Made by a program: the position numbers and the translations under genes
Notes under the pieces: generated by a model
Seen by the model: the letters and a program-made list of their open reading frames with translations, nothing else
Told to the model about the DNA's origin: nothing
The model's database searches: none
Shown here: piece by piece, positions 1-12,435 of the stretch
Layout of the letters: every line of letters begins with the position of its first letter
Numbering within the stretch: position 1 is the first letter of the stretch
Assembly (NCBI GenBank): GCA_008508345.1
Contig: QNGE01000765.1
Span: forward strand, 17,894-81,893
Direction of reading: 5' to 3'
Length of the DNA stretch: 64,000 bases
Origin: Paragonimus westermani
Lineage: Eukaryota > Platyhelminthes > Trematoda > Plagiorchiida > Troglotrematidae

Positions 1-600
1 CGGGTGGGTGGCGGTGTACCAGAAATGGTACGTTTTCCAGGAAGAGATGCCAACCATCTTCCAACCCCCAACCTGGAGGACCAAGAGACTGTAGTTTGTC
101 AGACCTCTACCTGCTGGCCTGCCTGGTATGAATAACTCTGTCCAGTTTAGCCCAAAAGGTCATGGAGATGCGCAAGCCGTCACACCACATCAAGGTCTAG
201 TCTCACCGTGATGGCCATAAACAAACACAATCACACTGATTATGTAAATAATAAATGATCGTCGCCACAACTAAGCAATCGCGAACAGAGACTATTGTTG
301 TGGGCGCTGTAGTGCTGCCATCCGATTCCAGAATGTTGAATAGCACATTCTGGGCACTCGCTCTATAGCTCGCTTCAGTGGGGCGCTCCCACCTCGTTGG
401 CTGGGGTCGGAGGGACAATGAACACCTTTGACTGAGGACGATGTCTGCAAGTAAACCGGGGTGTTTACCATAAGAAGATGCCCCAGAGTCCATGCGTTCG
501 TGAACATAAGGCAGCTGGCCGTTACGGTGGAGAGCGGTTTATAAAGTAGCCCCAAATAGCGAACCTTTCGAGTGAAACCGGATAAGGTAATCAACAATGG
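1..600 (-). mobile_element. possible 5' region of a non-LTR retrotransposon (RTE-like), decayed
   Basis: Two overlapping open frames (597-292 and 493-203) run on the minus strand, but neither contains a domain I recognise. The stretch at about 60-110, read on the minus strand, includes a CTCCAGGTTGGGGGTTGG motif that resembles the leader found upstream of the endonuclease in RTE-type LINEs. No endonuclease or reverse-transcriptase motif is visible. The assignment rests on this short motif and on the abundance of RTE fragments elsewhere in the window. It could equally be an unrelated repeat. Confidence 0.3.
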
Positions 601-2035
601 AAAGTGACTATAAAAGTTTTAAACAAGGATCGCTCGATTTTGCGTCATACATCCAAACACCAGTCTCGAAATTAAGTGTAAATTTAGTATATGACAGCGT
701 AAAGACCACAACAACTGTATGGTCGAATACTCGAAAACTCCTGTCAGAAAATGTCAAACTACTTCTGTGCGACACCCGTGACCGGTGGCAGTCAATACAT
801 GGTTATTGAAACTGCGTAACACAAACACGATCGGATAATAACCAACCAATCACAGATTTAGTAGGGGAGCTACGCCTTTCAAAGAATCCCCAGTGTCGTA
901 ATCCTCTGCAAACCGTACAGATCCTGCTGTTTTTGACGCACGGATCAAGGTTCACACGCTACAGCCAACTGCTCCATGCGTCATTTATCGATTTCAGCTC
1001 TAGTAACATCTATATTGCCAGAAGGAAGTAGTGCTTACTTCAGCGAACGGGCGGAAACTCCTCCAGACAATCGATATAGCTAATGACGCGAACAAATAGC
1101 CAGACGAGCATTGAAAGAATACACTAATTGCACGCTACGTGTGTTCTAAAAGATAACCGCAAAAAGAAACCTGATTTGCTCATATTTGGACTCCATGAGT
1201 CTTACTCAACTCTTTCTGAGGTCAGGTAGACAAAGTCACCATACAAGTAACATCGTGCGGGCAAGTATCTCGTGAACGAAGGTGTTTCCATTTATCGTCG
1301 TTGAACTGGCAGTGTGACCGAGGCATGAACGACACCTATCAGCCAGCCACCAGTTGATACACGTTTCTCTTTGATGCTCTGGCCAGTCCTTATGAATCCT
1401 CTGCACATTCATTTATATTGTCCACCCACGCCAGCTATGGACAAGCTCTAGCTAATCTGTCTGGGTCCACACATCAGCCCTACAGCAGAAGTTTTGATTC
1501 GGAATGTTCCCGCTGCTTTAATCACGGTTCGTCCATTCGAGAAGTTACAAATCCCACTTAAACGCTCTATGACATTCGAAGTCATGTGGAGGGGTAAATT
1601 TGACCTATTTTTCTGACCAACCGGCGAAATACCATTGCGTTCAACGGGACATTTTAACGCAAGACAAAAATACCCCGTCTTCACCAACACGTCAACCTAC
1701 TACTAACTAGTGATGAATATTACTAGTCTAGGCAAGCAGTCAAATGCGAATGATCTAGAATAAGATACAGCGGTACTATTTACATAATCCACAACACATG
1801 GTAGTTGGTTCGCGTACGGCTACACGTGAATGCCTGTTTAGGATCGTATAAGCAGTTTAGTGTGTGGTGCACTAATTCTCCCTTCCCAGATACAAGGTAA
1901 CTGGACGTGATATACAGAAAGGTCGCTGAAAGTAGAGACGGAATAGTTATTTGATGGAGTGTACAAATGGTCTCCTACGAAGTTATGAACGGTACCGACG
2001 AGTGACTTAAGAATGACAGGCTTGTGATGACGCAT
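601..2035. other. no recognisable gene
   Basis: Only short open frames occur here (for example 597-809 plus and 1690-1448 minus), without recognisable domains or splice context. I see nothing else. Confidence 0.5.
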
Positions 2036-2720
2036 CTACACACGGAAAGCGTTTGTCGGGTTGACCAAATGACCGGTCTCTAGCAGGTGTCTGGCGACTG
2101 AAGAAGCCGGCTTGCGTTGTTTGGTGGGGTCGCGTCGGGTCACGCCACATATCAAGCCCTCGATATACTTGGGCACATGTTCCTTCATTCTAAGGCGCAG
2201 AGATCGATCAGTTCTGTCAATGTAAACGTCACCGCAGCTGCAAATGAACTGGTAGACACAGCGTGAACCGGACAGCTGTGGCTTCCGCGTCTTAATGTGA
2301 GGAAGGGTGAGTGTCATGATGCGACTGAGTAACCGTAGTGTGGCTGCACTGTAGTCCATTGGATGGCCTGCATCAGTCGTCACGTTAGGAACGACATGTT
2401 ACTATTGCCTTTGTACGATAACTGCATGTACACCATTTTTCTCGAGACAGAAGTTTCTTGTGGGTTTATTACTTTCGGCTTACTGCGAAAATCAATGAAA
2501 CTTAGTGGAAAACCGTTGAAGACCAGGGTCTCACGAATAACTTTCAACTCGCTATCTAGTGTATCACCCGTACTTATAGTTCGCTTTCTGTGAAGTCGAC
2601 AACGAACGAGGCGATGCTAGTTACATGTAGCAAGCCGGTCCTTTGTGTACAAAAGCTGTTGACCTTGAACCTCCGTCTGCTACGGTTTTGACCAATGACA
2701 GACTAACGTATACATTGACC
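2036..2720 (-). mobile_element. Penelope-like element fragment: RT C-terminus and GIY-YIG endonuclease
   Basis: Reading the minus strand from about 2620, one frame gives DTLDSELKVIRETLVFNG and then FIDFRSKPK, typical of the region after the reverse-transcriptase fingers and palm in Penelope-like elements. After a frameshift near 2380 the frame 2383-2036 gives SGSRCVYQFICSCGDVYIDR and ends RHLLETGHLVNPTNAFRV. This is the GIY-YIG endonuclease layout of PLEs, with the Cys-x-Cys core and the terminal H-x5-GH block. The YIG glycine is Asp here (YID). An in-frame TAG ends the frame just after FRV, before the usual C-terminal segment. The RT palm with its YxDD box is missing, so this is a 5'-truncated dead copy. 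Weaker similarity reaches about 2720. Confidence 0.8.
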
Positions 2721-2894
2721 GATGTATGAACTTAATTCGCTTGGGTATTTTTTTATGTACAACGCTGTTATGTGTAGCAGCTGATGAGAACATACAAAAT
2801 GGCATTACCATCTTGCAAAACCGGTCTTCTGATTCCGCTATTCAAAGTCATAACTAACGAAGGATGTTTTGTAGTACTGAAATGTGTTTACAAT

Positions 2895-3425
2895 TGTGGT
2901 GGACTGTCAGGCCGAAGGTGCGAGTTTTCGAACGCTCGGTCGAATACCTCAACGCGGGGGGAGATACATTCAAAAGCTTGCCGTGATCGGATCAAGAACA
3001 ACGTGCGCGACCGGATGAGTCATCGCTCGACTGGATCGGACCAACGGGCGAGGCAGGGCAGGCGAAATACGACAGACGGCCAGATCAGAGGCGTGGTTTT
3101 TCCAACATTTAGAGGAACATCTCGACACGATGTTGGAATACGGTCAAGGTCAACATTGGGTGGATGGCGGACAGCACGAGCAGCCGGACGAGCCATCGCG
3201 CAACGAAATCGGACAAACAGACGAGGAATGGCAAGCGAAAAACCCTCCGATAGAAGGCACCGGTCACACACGTAAACCGGTTAGAAGTGCACACGACGTG
3301 TGAACGGAAACCGGGGGGTGCTGCGGGTTGGAATTGCGACTTATAAACGAGAGAGCGCGCGTTGCATGTGACTAGCGGTTTGGACAATAAAGATTGTGCT
3401 TTATTGGACGCCTTCTCGCTATACA
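2895..3425 (+). mobile_element. solo LTR of a Ty3/gypsy-type retrotransposon (530-bp LTR family, copy 1)
   Basis: The segment starts TGTGGTGG and matches, over its whole length, the LTR at 33186-32657 and the solo LTR at 44479-43950, both on the minus strand. It has a TATAAA at 3342-3347 and an AATAAA at 3386-3391. The AATAAA sits in a perfect hairpin: an 8-bp stem (3385-3392 with 3399-3406) and a 6-nt loop. These mark U3, R and U5 of an LTR transcribed on the plus strand. The 3' end is slightly altered (CGCTATACA where the other copies have CGCTACA). The flanks CAAT and CAAC could be a mutated 4-bp target duplication. No internal retroelement sequence adjoins, so it is a solo LTR. The open frame 2784-3275 through it is incidental. 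Confidence 0.8.
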
Positions 3426-3430
3426 ACCAC

Positions 3431-3498
3431 TTGTTATATATATATATACATGTATATATATGTGTTTGCATATATATATACATATATATATATATAAC
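3431..3498. repeat. AT-rich (TA)n microsatellite
   Basis: Interrupted runs of alternating TA with a central ATGTGTTTGC break directly follow the 3' end of the solo LTR. Sequences like this are often unstable and poorly assembled. Confidence 0.8.
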
Positions 3499-4980
3499 CA
3501 AAATGAGTCTTTGCAGCTAGGCTGCAGTACGGGACCACTTGATCAGTAGTCAAGCCACGATGCCACTGAGTTATTACGGACCCACCGATTGTACACCGAT
3601 GTAGTCAACTTATAGTGCATATTACACGAGCCTTCTGCTTTAAAATTGCTTTGTATCTGATCATAAGCTTTCATGATTGTTTTAGTTTTGCGCATTGATG
3701 GACAGAACCTCTGTAGCAGTGTATATAAACAACAAACAGATAAGAAACCAGTGTGATACAAGTCATTAAACATGACTGAAATCTCTCGAAGACTTAAGAT
3801 CCACGTAAGATTATATTCATCTTCCTCGAATTCATGGAGAACTAACACTGGAAGTTTAATGCGAAGCAAATGCCATCTGAAATAAATGAAATGTGTCAAA
3901 TGTTTACAGTTCCGTTCACTGTAAAAATAGGATGTGAAGTAAAAACGTGGAACATTGTATTTTTTGCTCCGTTAAATAGTAAGATAGTTTTGGCTATACT
4001 TTTTTGACAACGTTGAAGTGAAGAACTTCAGGAATAACAGCGCTCACTAAAAAAAACAACAAAAAGTACGAGAGATTAACAAGAATAGTGAACACAGTTT
4101 ATATGTAGACTTGGTAATGTGGAGGACGCATTAGGATTTTTGTCATTGTTCTAACCTACCGATCTGTGTGAACCCGAATTCAGTTTGAGAAGTGAACTGC
4201 AACGGCCGTGTTCAGCGGAGCCACTTGTATAAGACTCATTCGTAATTTTTTAATTGTCCATATCCTCTATGGCTTTGTCGGGTCATCGACAGTCCGGAGG
4301 AATCAAGTCCGAAGTGATGAATGATCGATCAGCGTAAAAAGTACGTGACCGGCCATCTTAGACCGTGTATTTTATTGGTTATATGGTTTATTGTATACTA
4401 GAGGGAATTGTGGATAACCGCGCGCAAATCACCCATCTGTCGTATTTAATGGGAGTTGATTGATGGAAATAGCCGTGCTAAAACGCCACTTATATGTTTT
4501 TCTCATCATAAATAAACCAAGCTTCCAAACCATCGGATAAGATGGACTACAGGCAGTCATGACGAACTCTCATTTCACTCCAAATTGAACGTGTGTCCAT
4601 AAACATGCTCCGATGACTCGTGAAATGAGCACTTATGTTCACACTATTTTTACTATACTTCTTGCAGACGGCAGTCAGTTACTTGTTAAAAAATTCCATT
4701 TGCAACTCTGGGTTCTACTGACCGTTCTGAGAGTTGTGCGTTGCACATATGCTTCCATCTCGAGTAGAACTGATTAGTTCTTTTTGTGATGAATACATCT
4801 GTTTTAGCATATCCATTTTAGGATATGTTGTACCTATTTCCACTCACTTCATATAACTAATCTGATACCTGAATGCGAGGAAATAATTCTATATTTGTGC
4901 TACGGGTTTGTGATACGATTTTGTGACATTTTGTTGGTCTTTATGGTCTTGCTATTTACATATCAGTATATATCACAGGG
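3499..4980. other. no recognisable gene
   Basis: This is AT-rich unique-looking DNA. A minus-strand open frame (3899-3543, 118 codons) has no recognised domain, and I regard it as chance. Nothing else is visible. Confidence 0.5.
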
Positions 4981-4988
4981 TATATAAT
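4981..4988 (+). promoter_or_regulatory. possible TATA box for the ORF at 5068
   Basis: A TATATAAT stretch lies 80 bp before the first in-frame ATG at 5068 and about 100 bp before the ATG at 5086. In AT-rich DNA such matches are frequent, so this is only suggestive. Confidence 0.25.
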
Positions 4989-5067
4989 GTAAGTGACTCA
5001 ATTTGAGTGGGAAGGCAGGTAATCATTACTCCAACCTGTGAATGATTGGACGCAGTCAACGTGTGTG

Positions 5068-5343
5068 ATGAATCCGATTGCATACATGAGTACCCACAGG
5101 ACACAGAAGTGCACATTATCTCTGTTCTTGCTGCTTGCATTCAACTACGTGTCAGTAAACTTGACGTCAGAAATCACCAACATGAGGTTGAACTATGTAT
5201 CCGGTAACATTTCAGAATACATTTATCAGCGCACACGTTCTGATATGAATACTGTATCTATGGTTGACATACCACAGAACACATTCAGTCAGTTTACGGT
5301 AAACAACTTACAACAGTTCACTAAATTCAACTTGTGGGATTGA
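5068..5343 (+). CDS. hypothetical small secreted protein, single exon
   Basis: A 91-codon frame opens at ATG 5068. A second in-frame ATG at 5086 would give 85 residues. From the second ATG the product has a basic start (MSTHRTQK), then a hydrophobic core (LSLFLLLAF) and a plausible signal-peptidase region around YVSVN, so it looks like a classical signal peptide. The mature part is polar and Asn/Thr/Ser rich, with two N-glycosylation sequons (NLT and NIS) and no cysteine. An AATAAA at 5393-5398 lies 50 bp after the stop, and a TATA-like sequence lies upstream. I recognise no family. Flukes secrete many small lineage-specific proteins, but an intronless gene of this size could also be a chance frame. 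Confidence 0.35.
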   Translation: MNPIAYMSTHRTQKCTLSLFLLLAFNYVSVNLTSEITNMRLNYVSGNISEYIYQRTRSDMNTVSMVDIPQNTFSQFTVNNLQQFTKFNLWD

Positions 5344-7533
5344 CATAGATACCATAATATAACATCTCGGAAGACGAAAGTTACAGTCCAGGAATAAATG
5401 TCTGTGTGGACTGTCCTTTTTTATATTAAAAAATTGTGACTAGTATGCCGAGTATACGATGTAGAAATTGATGAGAATAATGCTTAAATTTATAAAAGAC
5501 CAACAGTAAAGTCTAAGGGACTTACGAATTCGTCTCATGCATCCCATACGGTACCACAGGTATTTGTTGCGGTCAGCATGTATCGAGCAAACATAGTTAC
5601 AACGATAGTAAATGGGTACTTCATCTATGAATTCGATGTTTGAAGACAAAATTTTTGTTGATGCAATATGTTGAAATTTGATGTGAACGGAATGGATAGT
5701 TTGGCTGGTGGGTGAGTTCGCAGGGTTTGGTATTTACGGTGCAATCTTTTATCAACAAATGGGTGTCATCATTAGCGGTGAGTCGGAGAACATTTGTTTA
5801 AGTTCTGTACAGAGGGAAGCTACTAAAATTGAATTGACGTGAAATTTCGGTGGGGATTTCAGTAGATTTACTGGCTGTTATGGGTTGTGTAAACAGTAGA
5901 GAGGATATAAGCTAGAGACTTCCAAACTCAATATACAAACAAGTGTTTGAGGGTTTTAGCATACTTAGACTAGGAAGTAACTGATAAGGAACAAGTTTGC
6001 GTTGTATTATCAAGTGGAACACAAGTGAAGTGTCTGTGCACAAGATATAAAATATGAAGTGACATTTTTCTGAAAAAAATTAATCACGGGTACCGATCAT
6101 TTTGATAAGTACTCAGTACTCTCACCAAGCAGGGGTGATACCCTCAGAGATGGTCTATATCCCAATAATTCCTCGCTTGATTCCGTCAACTAAATGTCTG
6201 CAAAATTTGTCTGGTTTGGCACTATTGAATTCATTTTCAACGCAAAAGACTGCGCTTATAAATTTCTCATTGACTTACTTGTATTTTCAAATTTTCCCAT
6301 TATAATGTTCTGACACTCACCGAGATCAACGATCGACTTGGGAAAATTACGCAGTAACGATCCAAACTTTGTCGGAGTGAAAGACTCAGTCCGTTTTCTA
6401 CGTATAGTTGCTCGATTCTTTGAAAGCATATTGAATTGGATTGAGTTTTTGTATGCTGACAACTGCATAACTGATGGTAACTTTAATTTTGATAAGATAG
6501 TAAAATATGCATGTCATAACTGATAAGGTTCTGTTTGACAGATCGATGCTGGTTCGAGCTCAGCTATGAAAGTTGGTCCTGTCCAGTTTTGAGCAGCTTG
6601 ACCATATTTAGCTCAACTCAGTAAGCCAAATGATAGCCGACACGACGTTGTATGTGAGTCGGCAATTACACGAAAGGTGGAACAAACATGACCAATCATT
6701 TGCAACATCCCAATATATTACTATATACTTAGATCTGAGAACACATTTGGAGCCCATTCAAAACCATTACACACGAAGTTCACAGAAGAAAAACCGATAA
6801 GAAAACAAGGAATTAGACAATTCTATAGTAGGACGATCAGGAACGTCTTTATCCACACAAAATCTTGGACATTTTTATGGTTATAGTTGTCAGACCACGA
6901 TACGATTTGACAAGTGGAAACTTACTCACACAGAAGTCCCAACAATTTCATCATCATGTTATTTAAACTTTCCGTGACCGAATGTCCGGCAATAAAATTG
7001 GGCGAATTTCCGAGGTCTGTAAAACCTAGTTGACGACCAAACTAGCGGTAAAAGGAGCTTACAAGTTCGCGGGGTGCATTTGAGCAATAGAACTTGGCGT
7101 ATGCAGCATCCGTTCACCAATCTTAGGTATCTGCAAATGTTAGTTTATAAATGGTTTTAAAAACTACACAGGGCTTGCTTTGTTCCACATGTTTGTGTGG
7201 CAGCTAAGCGTCGGTGAAAGTTACTGGTGATGATGAGCATAGTGGCCAAAAATGAAACATCCATATGACCTTTTTGGCGACTACATCACCAGTCCAAAAA
7301 ACAAGCTGGCCAAGCTCACCGGTTGAGTAGCAAAACAGTTGCAGAACAATTTATCAGACAACGTCAAACATTCTATTGATTTTGTTGGTCGACTAAACAC
7401 GACATAATTTGGTGACAAACTCTTGTTAGTATTGATCAAATCTCTCTATGGATCATTGTGCACATAGAAAGTAACACTGCTGGTACTAAGGAATTATTCG
7501 AAGATTGATGACTTCTCCAGCGCTAGTATTGAT
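5344..7533. other. no recognisable gene
   Basis: Apart from the AATAAA at 5393 there are only short frames without domains. At 6546-6575 a sequence resembling a Pol III B box (GGTTCGAGCTC) occurs, but I cannot find a convincing A box in front of it. Confidence 0.45.
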
Positions 7534-7968
7534 TTAATATTCCTCAAAATGGTGCCTGGTCTTGAACTTCAAGTACACTTGACCTATTCCATATCCAACA
7601 AAATAATTGTAGAACCAAACCGTTGCTGGAGATGTAGAATCCCCTATTGCACTTGCAGTAGCCAATCTTTTCCTCGGATTAAGTATCCTCCACACATCTG
7701 ATGTTGATATGTTGACGATGCCTTCACAATCACTCAACGCACCAATGTGATTTACACCAGTGAATTCTCTAAAACAATGGTTTAGACCAAAGAGTTGATA
7801 ATCTGTATGTTGTCGAAACATTAATATTTCAGATCGGCACTTATTCTTGTCGTTAGATAAACCGAGGTGCATTTGTGTAGACTTGTTTCCAATTTTCGGT
7901 GAAATTGTTGTCAGCCTCTTGTTTCTTTTGATGGTAGAAAATGAACAGCTACGAGGTTGATCTTTCAT
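7534..7968 (-). CDS. orphan ORF, 144 codons, unknown function
   Basis: The frame opens with a true ATG at 7968 (MKDQPRSCS) and ends HHFEEY. It is the longest open frame in the left third of the window that no transposon explains. The N-terminal 40 residues are basic and Ser/Thr rich. The rest is of mixed composition with several aromatic residues (VWFYNYFVGYG), and it has no signal peptide, no membrane segment and no motif I can name. I see no TATA box or poly(A) signal at the expected places. It could be a host exon, part of an unrecognised transposon, or chance. Confidence 0.25.
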   Translation of the reverse strand: MKDQPRSCSFSTIKRNKRLTTISPKIGNKSTQMHLGLSNDKNKCRSEILMFRQHTDYQLFGLNHCFREFTGVNHIGALSDCEGIVNISTSDVWRILNPRKRLATASAIGDSTSPATVWFYNYFVGYGIGQVYLKFKTRHHFEEY

Positions 7969-8599
7969 ATACGATATCTACTATGAGATGTTTTAAATGG
8001 TATGCAAGTTTGGGTGTTAACTGTCAGTCTCTTCTATGAGTATGTCAGCTTGCATATAGCAGACGACCACCCGGAGTTCATGATTGTTTATGGAAGCTAC
8101 TGTATTCAAATCATACTCGGCCAAACACGTAAAGCACACCAAGATTCGCTGTTCGGTTCCGCAGCTTGCCTTTAGGCTATGGGTCATCTACAAATGATGA
8201 GGTCTCCATGTTGGTATATGGCACACAAACGTTCCTGAAAACTCAGTGGAGGTTGGCTTGGAAAGTGAAACCCAGACTGGTTGTGGAGTTCATAACAAAC
8301 ACAATATAACAGTCCCAATTTTCATGGTTATTTCAATTAGGTCACTTCTCGTGCATATTCGGCACAGTTTATCTCACCTCATCATGTGACTGCAACCGAT
8401 TTCAGCGTGTCGGTAACCATTATTAGGAGTTTACGATAAGAGAGGTGCCCATCAGATTTTTAGTGGAATCATTTAAATATGGTCGTCGGTTAGAACTACA
8501 TTAAATGCTCGTGTAGTGTGAAACGGAAATTCATACCAGTGATGAGCAGTATAAACACTGGTTAACCTAAATTGAACACCGACGGCGTTTGATCTCAGT

Positions 8600-8780
8600 T
8601 TAAGTACTCTTAAAGTTTGTCGTTCCGAAAGTAAGCATGAGTGACTCGAGTTACGTTATTATTCGTCAGTAGTGCTTCCATTTGCCAGAACCACGACTAT
8701 AACTCTAACCACGCTTTTACGAGGTAATTTTGCTGACCACCGAGCTACTGACTTCAGATTAGGCTTGGCCATTTTTGCTG
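8600..8780 (-). mobile_element. old SINE copy with hammerhead remnant
   Basis: On the minus strand, from about 8775 downward, the sequence aligns with the SINE copies at 12.6 and 35.5 kb: AGCTCGGTGGTCAGC (A-box region), then GTGGTTCTGGCAA in place of the usual CCGTGGCAA, then GCACTACTGACGA. The last block is the hammerhead 5' stem I strand plus the CUGACGA core. ACTCGAGTC follows, matching stem III and the cleavage triplet, but stem II and the GAAA box are lost. Divergence is high, so this is an ancient insertion. Confidence 0.6.
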
Positions 8781-8989
8781 GTGAGTAATGAACCGGTTTC
8801 CACGTAAGTTAGAGTGGACACAGTCATTGCATCTAAACCTCAATATCTAACCCATTCATTTGGACTTTGAATTTCGAATTCATTGAACCTGCTAAGTACT
8901 GATTTAAATTAGGAATGAGTGATGAGGAATTTGTTCAACCTCAAGTTGAACATCATTCACACTTGACTACGGCCTTTGCATTCATGTAA

Positions 8990-9245
8990 GTCGTTCTACT
9001 AGTCCAATTCATGAGAAGTAGTAAGTCGGAGTTTTATTATTGCTAGAGTTCGTCAAAAATGTGTATTTTTGTCATGGCCTTGTTTTCAATTCCACTCCAT
9101 ATTTGCATAGAACAGCCGTGTTATTGACTGTACCACTGACCCCCATCAGACACCACAAATGTGTCATACAAAGACACTCAGCCACATTTGTCTGAGTAGT
9201 GCTCAGGTTTCCCGATTGTTGTGAGATCATACTAGTAGTGAGAAA
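8990..9245 (-). mobile_element. old SINE copy, strongly diverged
   Basis: Read on the minus strand, GGGTCAGTGGTACAGT and then CAATAACACGGCTGT follow the A-box and D-arm-like order of the better SINE copies. TTGACGAACTC corresponds to their ACTGACGAGCTC. The sequence upstream (up to 9245) also resembles the segment at 12640-12725 next to the 12.6-kb SINE. This suggests that the repeat unit extends beyond the tRNA-like head. It is too decayed to retain promoter or ribozyme function. Confidence 0.45.
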
Positions 9246-12200
9246 ATATTTTGATAAGTAAAAACAGCAGTACTGGGGGTAACACTAGTTTCAACTACAT
9301 CGGAGATTGTTCGATATATGACGAAGTGACTGACCCCTTTTTCATTGAGTATACGCTTGTGAGTTATTTAACAGTATTGGATAGACAAACAAGAGTTCAA
9401 ACATAACTGAAGGTAGATGTCAAACTAACCACTGGCGAGATCCTCGGCAATGTTTTCCTGCTTGTCTGAAAATGGGTATTGTTTAATTCAATGAAGATGA
9501 TTTTGGAAGTACCAGATGTATAACAAATATACTAATGGATAACCAAAGTAGCCAGTGCCAACCAATTGGTCTATACGATGGCAGTTGTTCTGTTTGTAGT
9601 TAACTCTAAGCTACAGTCGCAGTCACTTGTACTGTTTATATCACCGAGACCACTCACGAAAATTATCTAATTCTGTTTCGACGGTCACAGGTTACGTGCG
9701 CGTGACGATCATTACACAGTTTTTGACAATTGTTTAATGGTTGTGGCCATCGGTTATTCACCAAGCCATTACGAAAATTCCCCACCGGTTAATGGTCATG
9801 ATGTATTGCGTAATCTATAGGATCTGCGTTATCCAAGCACGACAACTGCCTGAGCGTTCTTTGCGACACACGACGAAAAGCAACCACGTGACAAAAAAGT
9901 GTACGAAAAATCTTTAGGTTGTGGAACTAAGGTGAAATCGTCGTTTATATACGACCTGCATACTAAGTGCGATAATTCGGACGGCCTGAACCACGGGGAG
10001 TTTCGTCAAACTGATGAGTTGCCGCTCGATCTCTTTTCTTCATGATAAACTGGAGTACGTCCATCTTCTTTTCCATTGAATTTTCGAAACCTCTAGAGCT
10101 TGTCACTATTGGGTAAAACCCAACTGATGGTACGAAACAGGTTAGTTTTTGACGCTTAAATCTTCCAGCAACATCACATATTGACATCCATCACTTTATT
10201 GTACATTTTTGAGGTTTTCTTCCGTTATCAGTACAGTGATGTGAATTGTTATCTTTAAATATGTAGATTATCTGAAATTTCACGTCTATCGATTGCGTGT
10301 AAGAAAATGGCCCAATCAGCTATTCATAGCCCTGGTTGTGTGTACCAGACCTTGAGGCCGTATATGTGTGTCATATAAGTTTTTCAATCGAACGCCCAAT
10401 TATGGCTTTGAGAAGAATGGAGACGAGCTGGATTACAACGTAGTGAGTGGTGACGAATAAATTGTTGTATGCATAACATTTCGTTCAAATTAGCTTCATG
10501 GGATGTAAACAGTAGGCGCTGCCAGCGTTGGTTGTGAAATCTTCAGAGGTAAGCGAGCACTGAATCCAGTTTTTAAAAGTTCGCAGGAAAGTTATCAATA
10601 AAGGTTAACGCTAGGCAACACAAATTCTATAAACTGGTTAGCACTTGGTAGTGAGCCCGCACTCAAGCAATACGCGGAAGTTTTTTGGCATATGTACACT
10701 GCATTCATCTGTTACAATACGAAGCATCTGTTTCTTAACCCGGTAACCAGGTCTTTGGTTGTAAGCACCTTCATCTTTCATGTTCTCATTCACACTAGAT
10801 CCCTGAACTGCATACATTTGGGTTTACGACCCAAAGTCCTCCTTTCTGCAGTGTAGCTTCGAGCTAGGCAGACAGGCTTCAGTATCACCGACTGACGTGC
10901 AGTTGCTAGTTTCGTATTCACCACCTGACTACAACTATCTTGTGAATATCGGTTAACTGTATGACTCCAATCGTCCAATGAATAACTGTGGTGGTGTAAC
11001 TGATTGATTCATTCGTTCATTCACTCGTAATAGCCGCTTGTCACAACAGTAAAGGGGACTAAGCCAGAACTACACATGGAAAATGAAGTGGAAAAGTGAA
11101 AGATAGTTAGGAGTGAAAATATTGCGATCCAGGTGCGCCATCGGCAGCACATTACCATCTAGCTTATTGTTTTAATCAGTGGTCTGAATGCACGCCAGCA
11201 CCTCAAACAAGCATGCACCGCCTACCGAATTTACTCTACGGAATATATAGATTCTTCATATTTCGTGACCAGATTGTTAACTGTCCACCACGTGGTTTTA
11301 TCAAACTCTTGTTGGTTTCAGTGGTTAAACCTGGATGCAAGAAACAGTCAGCTGACATGCGAAGTAGATCATCTAACCACCGTAGACTGTGCAATATGGC
11401 TAGATGGCAAATAGATCACGCAAACCCAACTTTCAAGAATATGCGCCATAGTACTGTCGCGTGGCTCACACGTTTATCCCGTCTGATTTGGGCTAGATAA
11501 TAGACATCGGTTCACTTGATTTGGAAAAAGCCTATATGTCTGAAGTGAGACAAAAAAACGGATGAAGTACGATTAAGTTTGAAGTTCAGAATATGTCATA
11601 ATCGGTCAGATTGTTAGGCTTAGCGGTAAAGTGAGACTATGAAATATGAAAAACGGTTTCAGTGTAATCCGCACAAAATCTTCGAGGTCCAGTTAGTGAG
11701 ATTACGTTTGAATTTGAGGGTTACGGTAATCAGTGAGGTCAAACTTTGTAAAGAACTGCTAAATGAAACTGCCCAAGTCAATCAATGGCTGTTCCCCAGA
11801 ATCTTAAAGTCCTCTGTTTTTCACGCTACCAACCACAATGTGTAGTCACATGAAATGTAGACACTCTACTGCAGGCTTTTACCACAGTTATGAGCTATTT
11901 TACTGTTTGGTATAAAAGGTATCATCTACCCCACATTTGGTGATGGTATTCCCCAGTTTAGCATCCATTTCGTTGAGAACCAACTCGGTGGTTTTAAATT
12001 CCGTAAAAGTTAACTCCTGTTTTCATTTTGTTTTAGTCATTTCAAGCTACTAATATATTAAGGAGTAGTAACTCAGTAAAGACTCGCCTGGGAAACACCC
12101 CTTGATGGAAATCGTTACAATCGACGCGATTCCGTCGTAAATCATTACAACGTTTGAAACTCACAACAGCCCTTTCAGGCGATGAAGTAATTTGACTTTC

Positions 12201-12435
12201 CGTAAAGCTCTGAGTGTTCCACTGATCGGACTCTATTTGAAACACTCAAACTCGGTCCGTGACAAACAACAAGTAATGCACGATAGTTTTTGTCTTCTGA
12301 CAGATAGGCATCTTCCAGTCCGAATGGAACGGCTTTGAAATTGTGGCCCATTTACTACAATGACACTTGGCTTCATTCAACACACTGTAATCACAAAGTT
12401 AATTGCTGATGAGTAGTCGGAGATCTGGTTTATTT
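9246..12435. other. no recognisable gene
   Basis: Short frames occur on both strands (10187-9963 minus, 11213-11500 plus, 12245-12042 minus). None carries a domain or splice context I recognise, and no repeat from elsewhere in the window is evident. Confidence 0.45.

Noticed and set aside
2784..3275. 163-codon plus-strand ORF rich in Arg
   Set aside because: Most of it lies in the 530-bp LTR and is a chance frame through that repeat; related frames appear in the other LTR copies.
3543..3899. 118-codon minus-strand ORF
   Set aside because: No recognisable domain, no splice or promoter context, and composition like the surrounding AT-rich DNA.
6540..6580. B-box-like GGTTCGAGCTC
   Set aside because: No A box at the required distance and no similarity to the other SINE copies.
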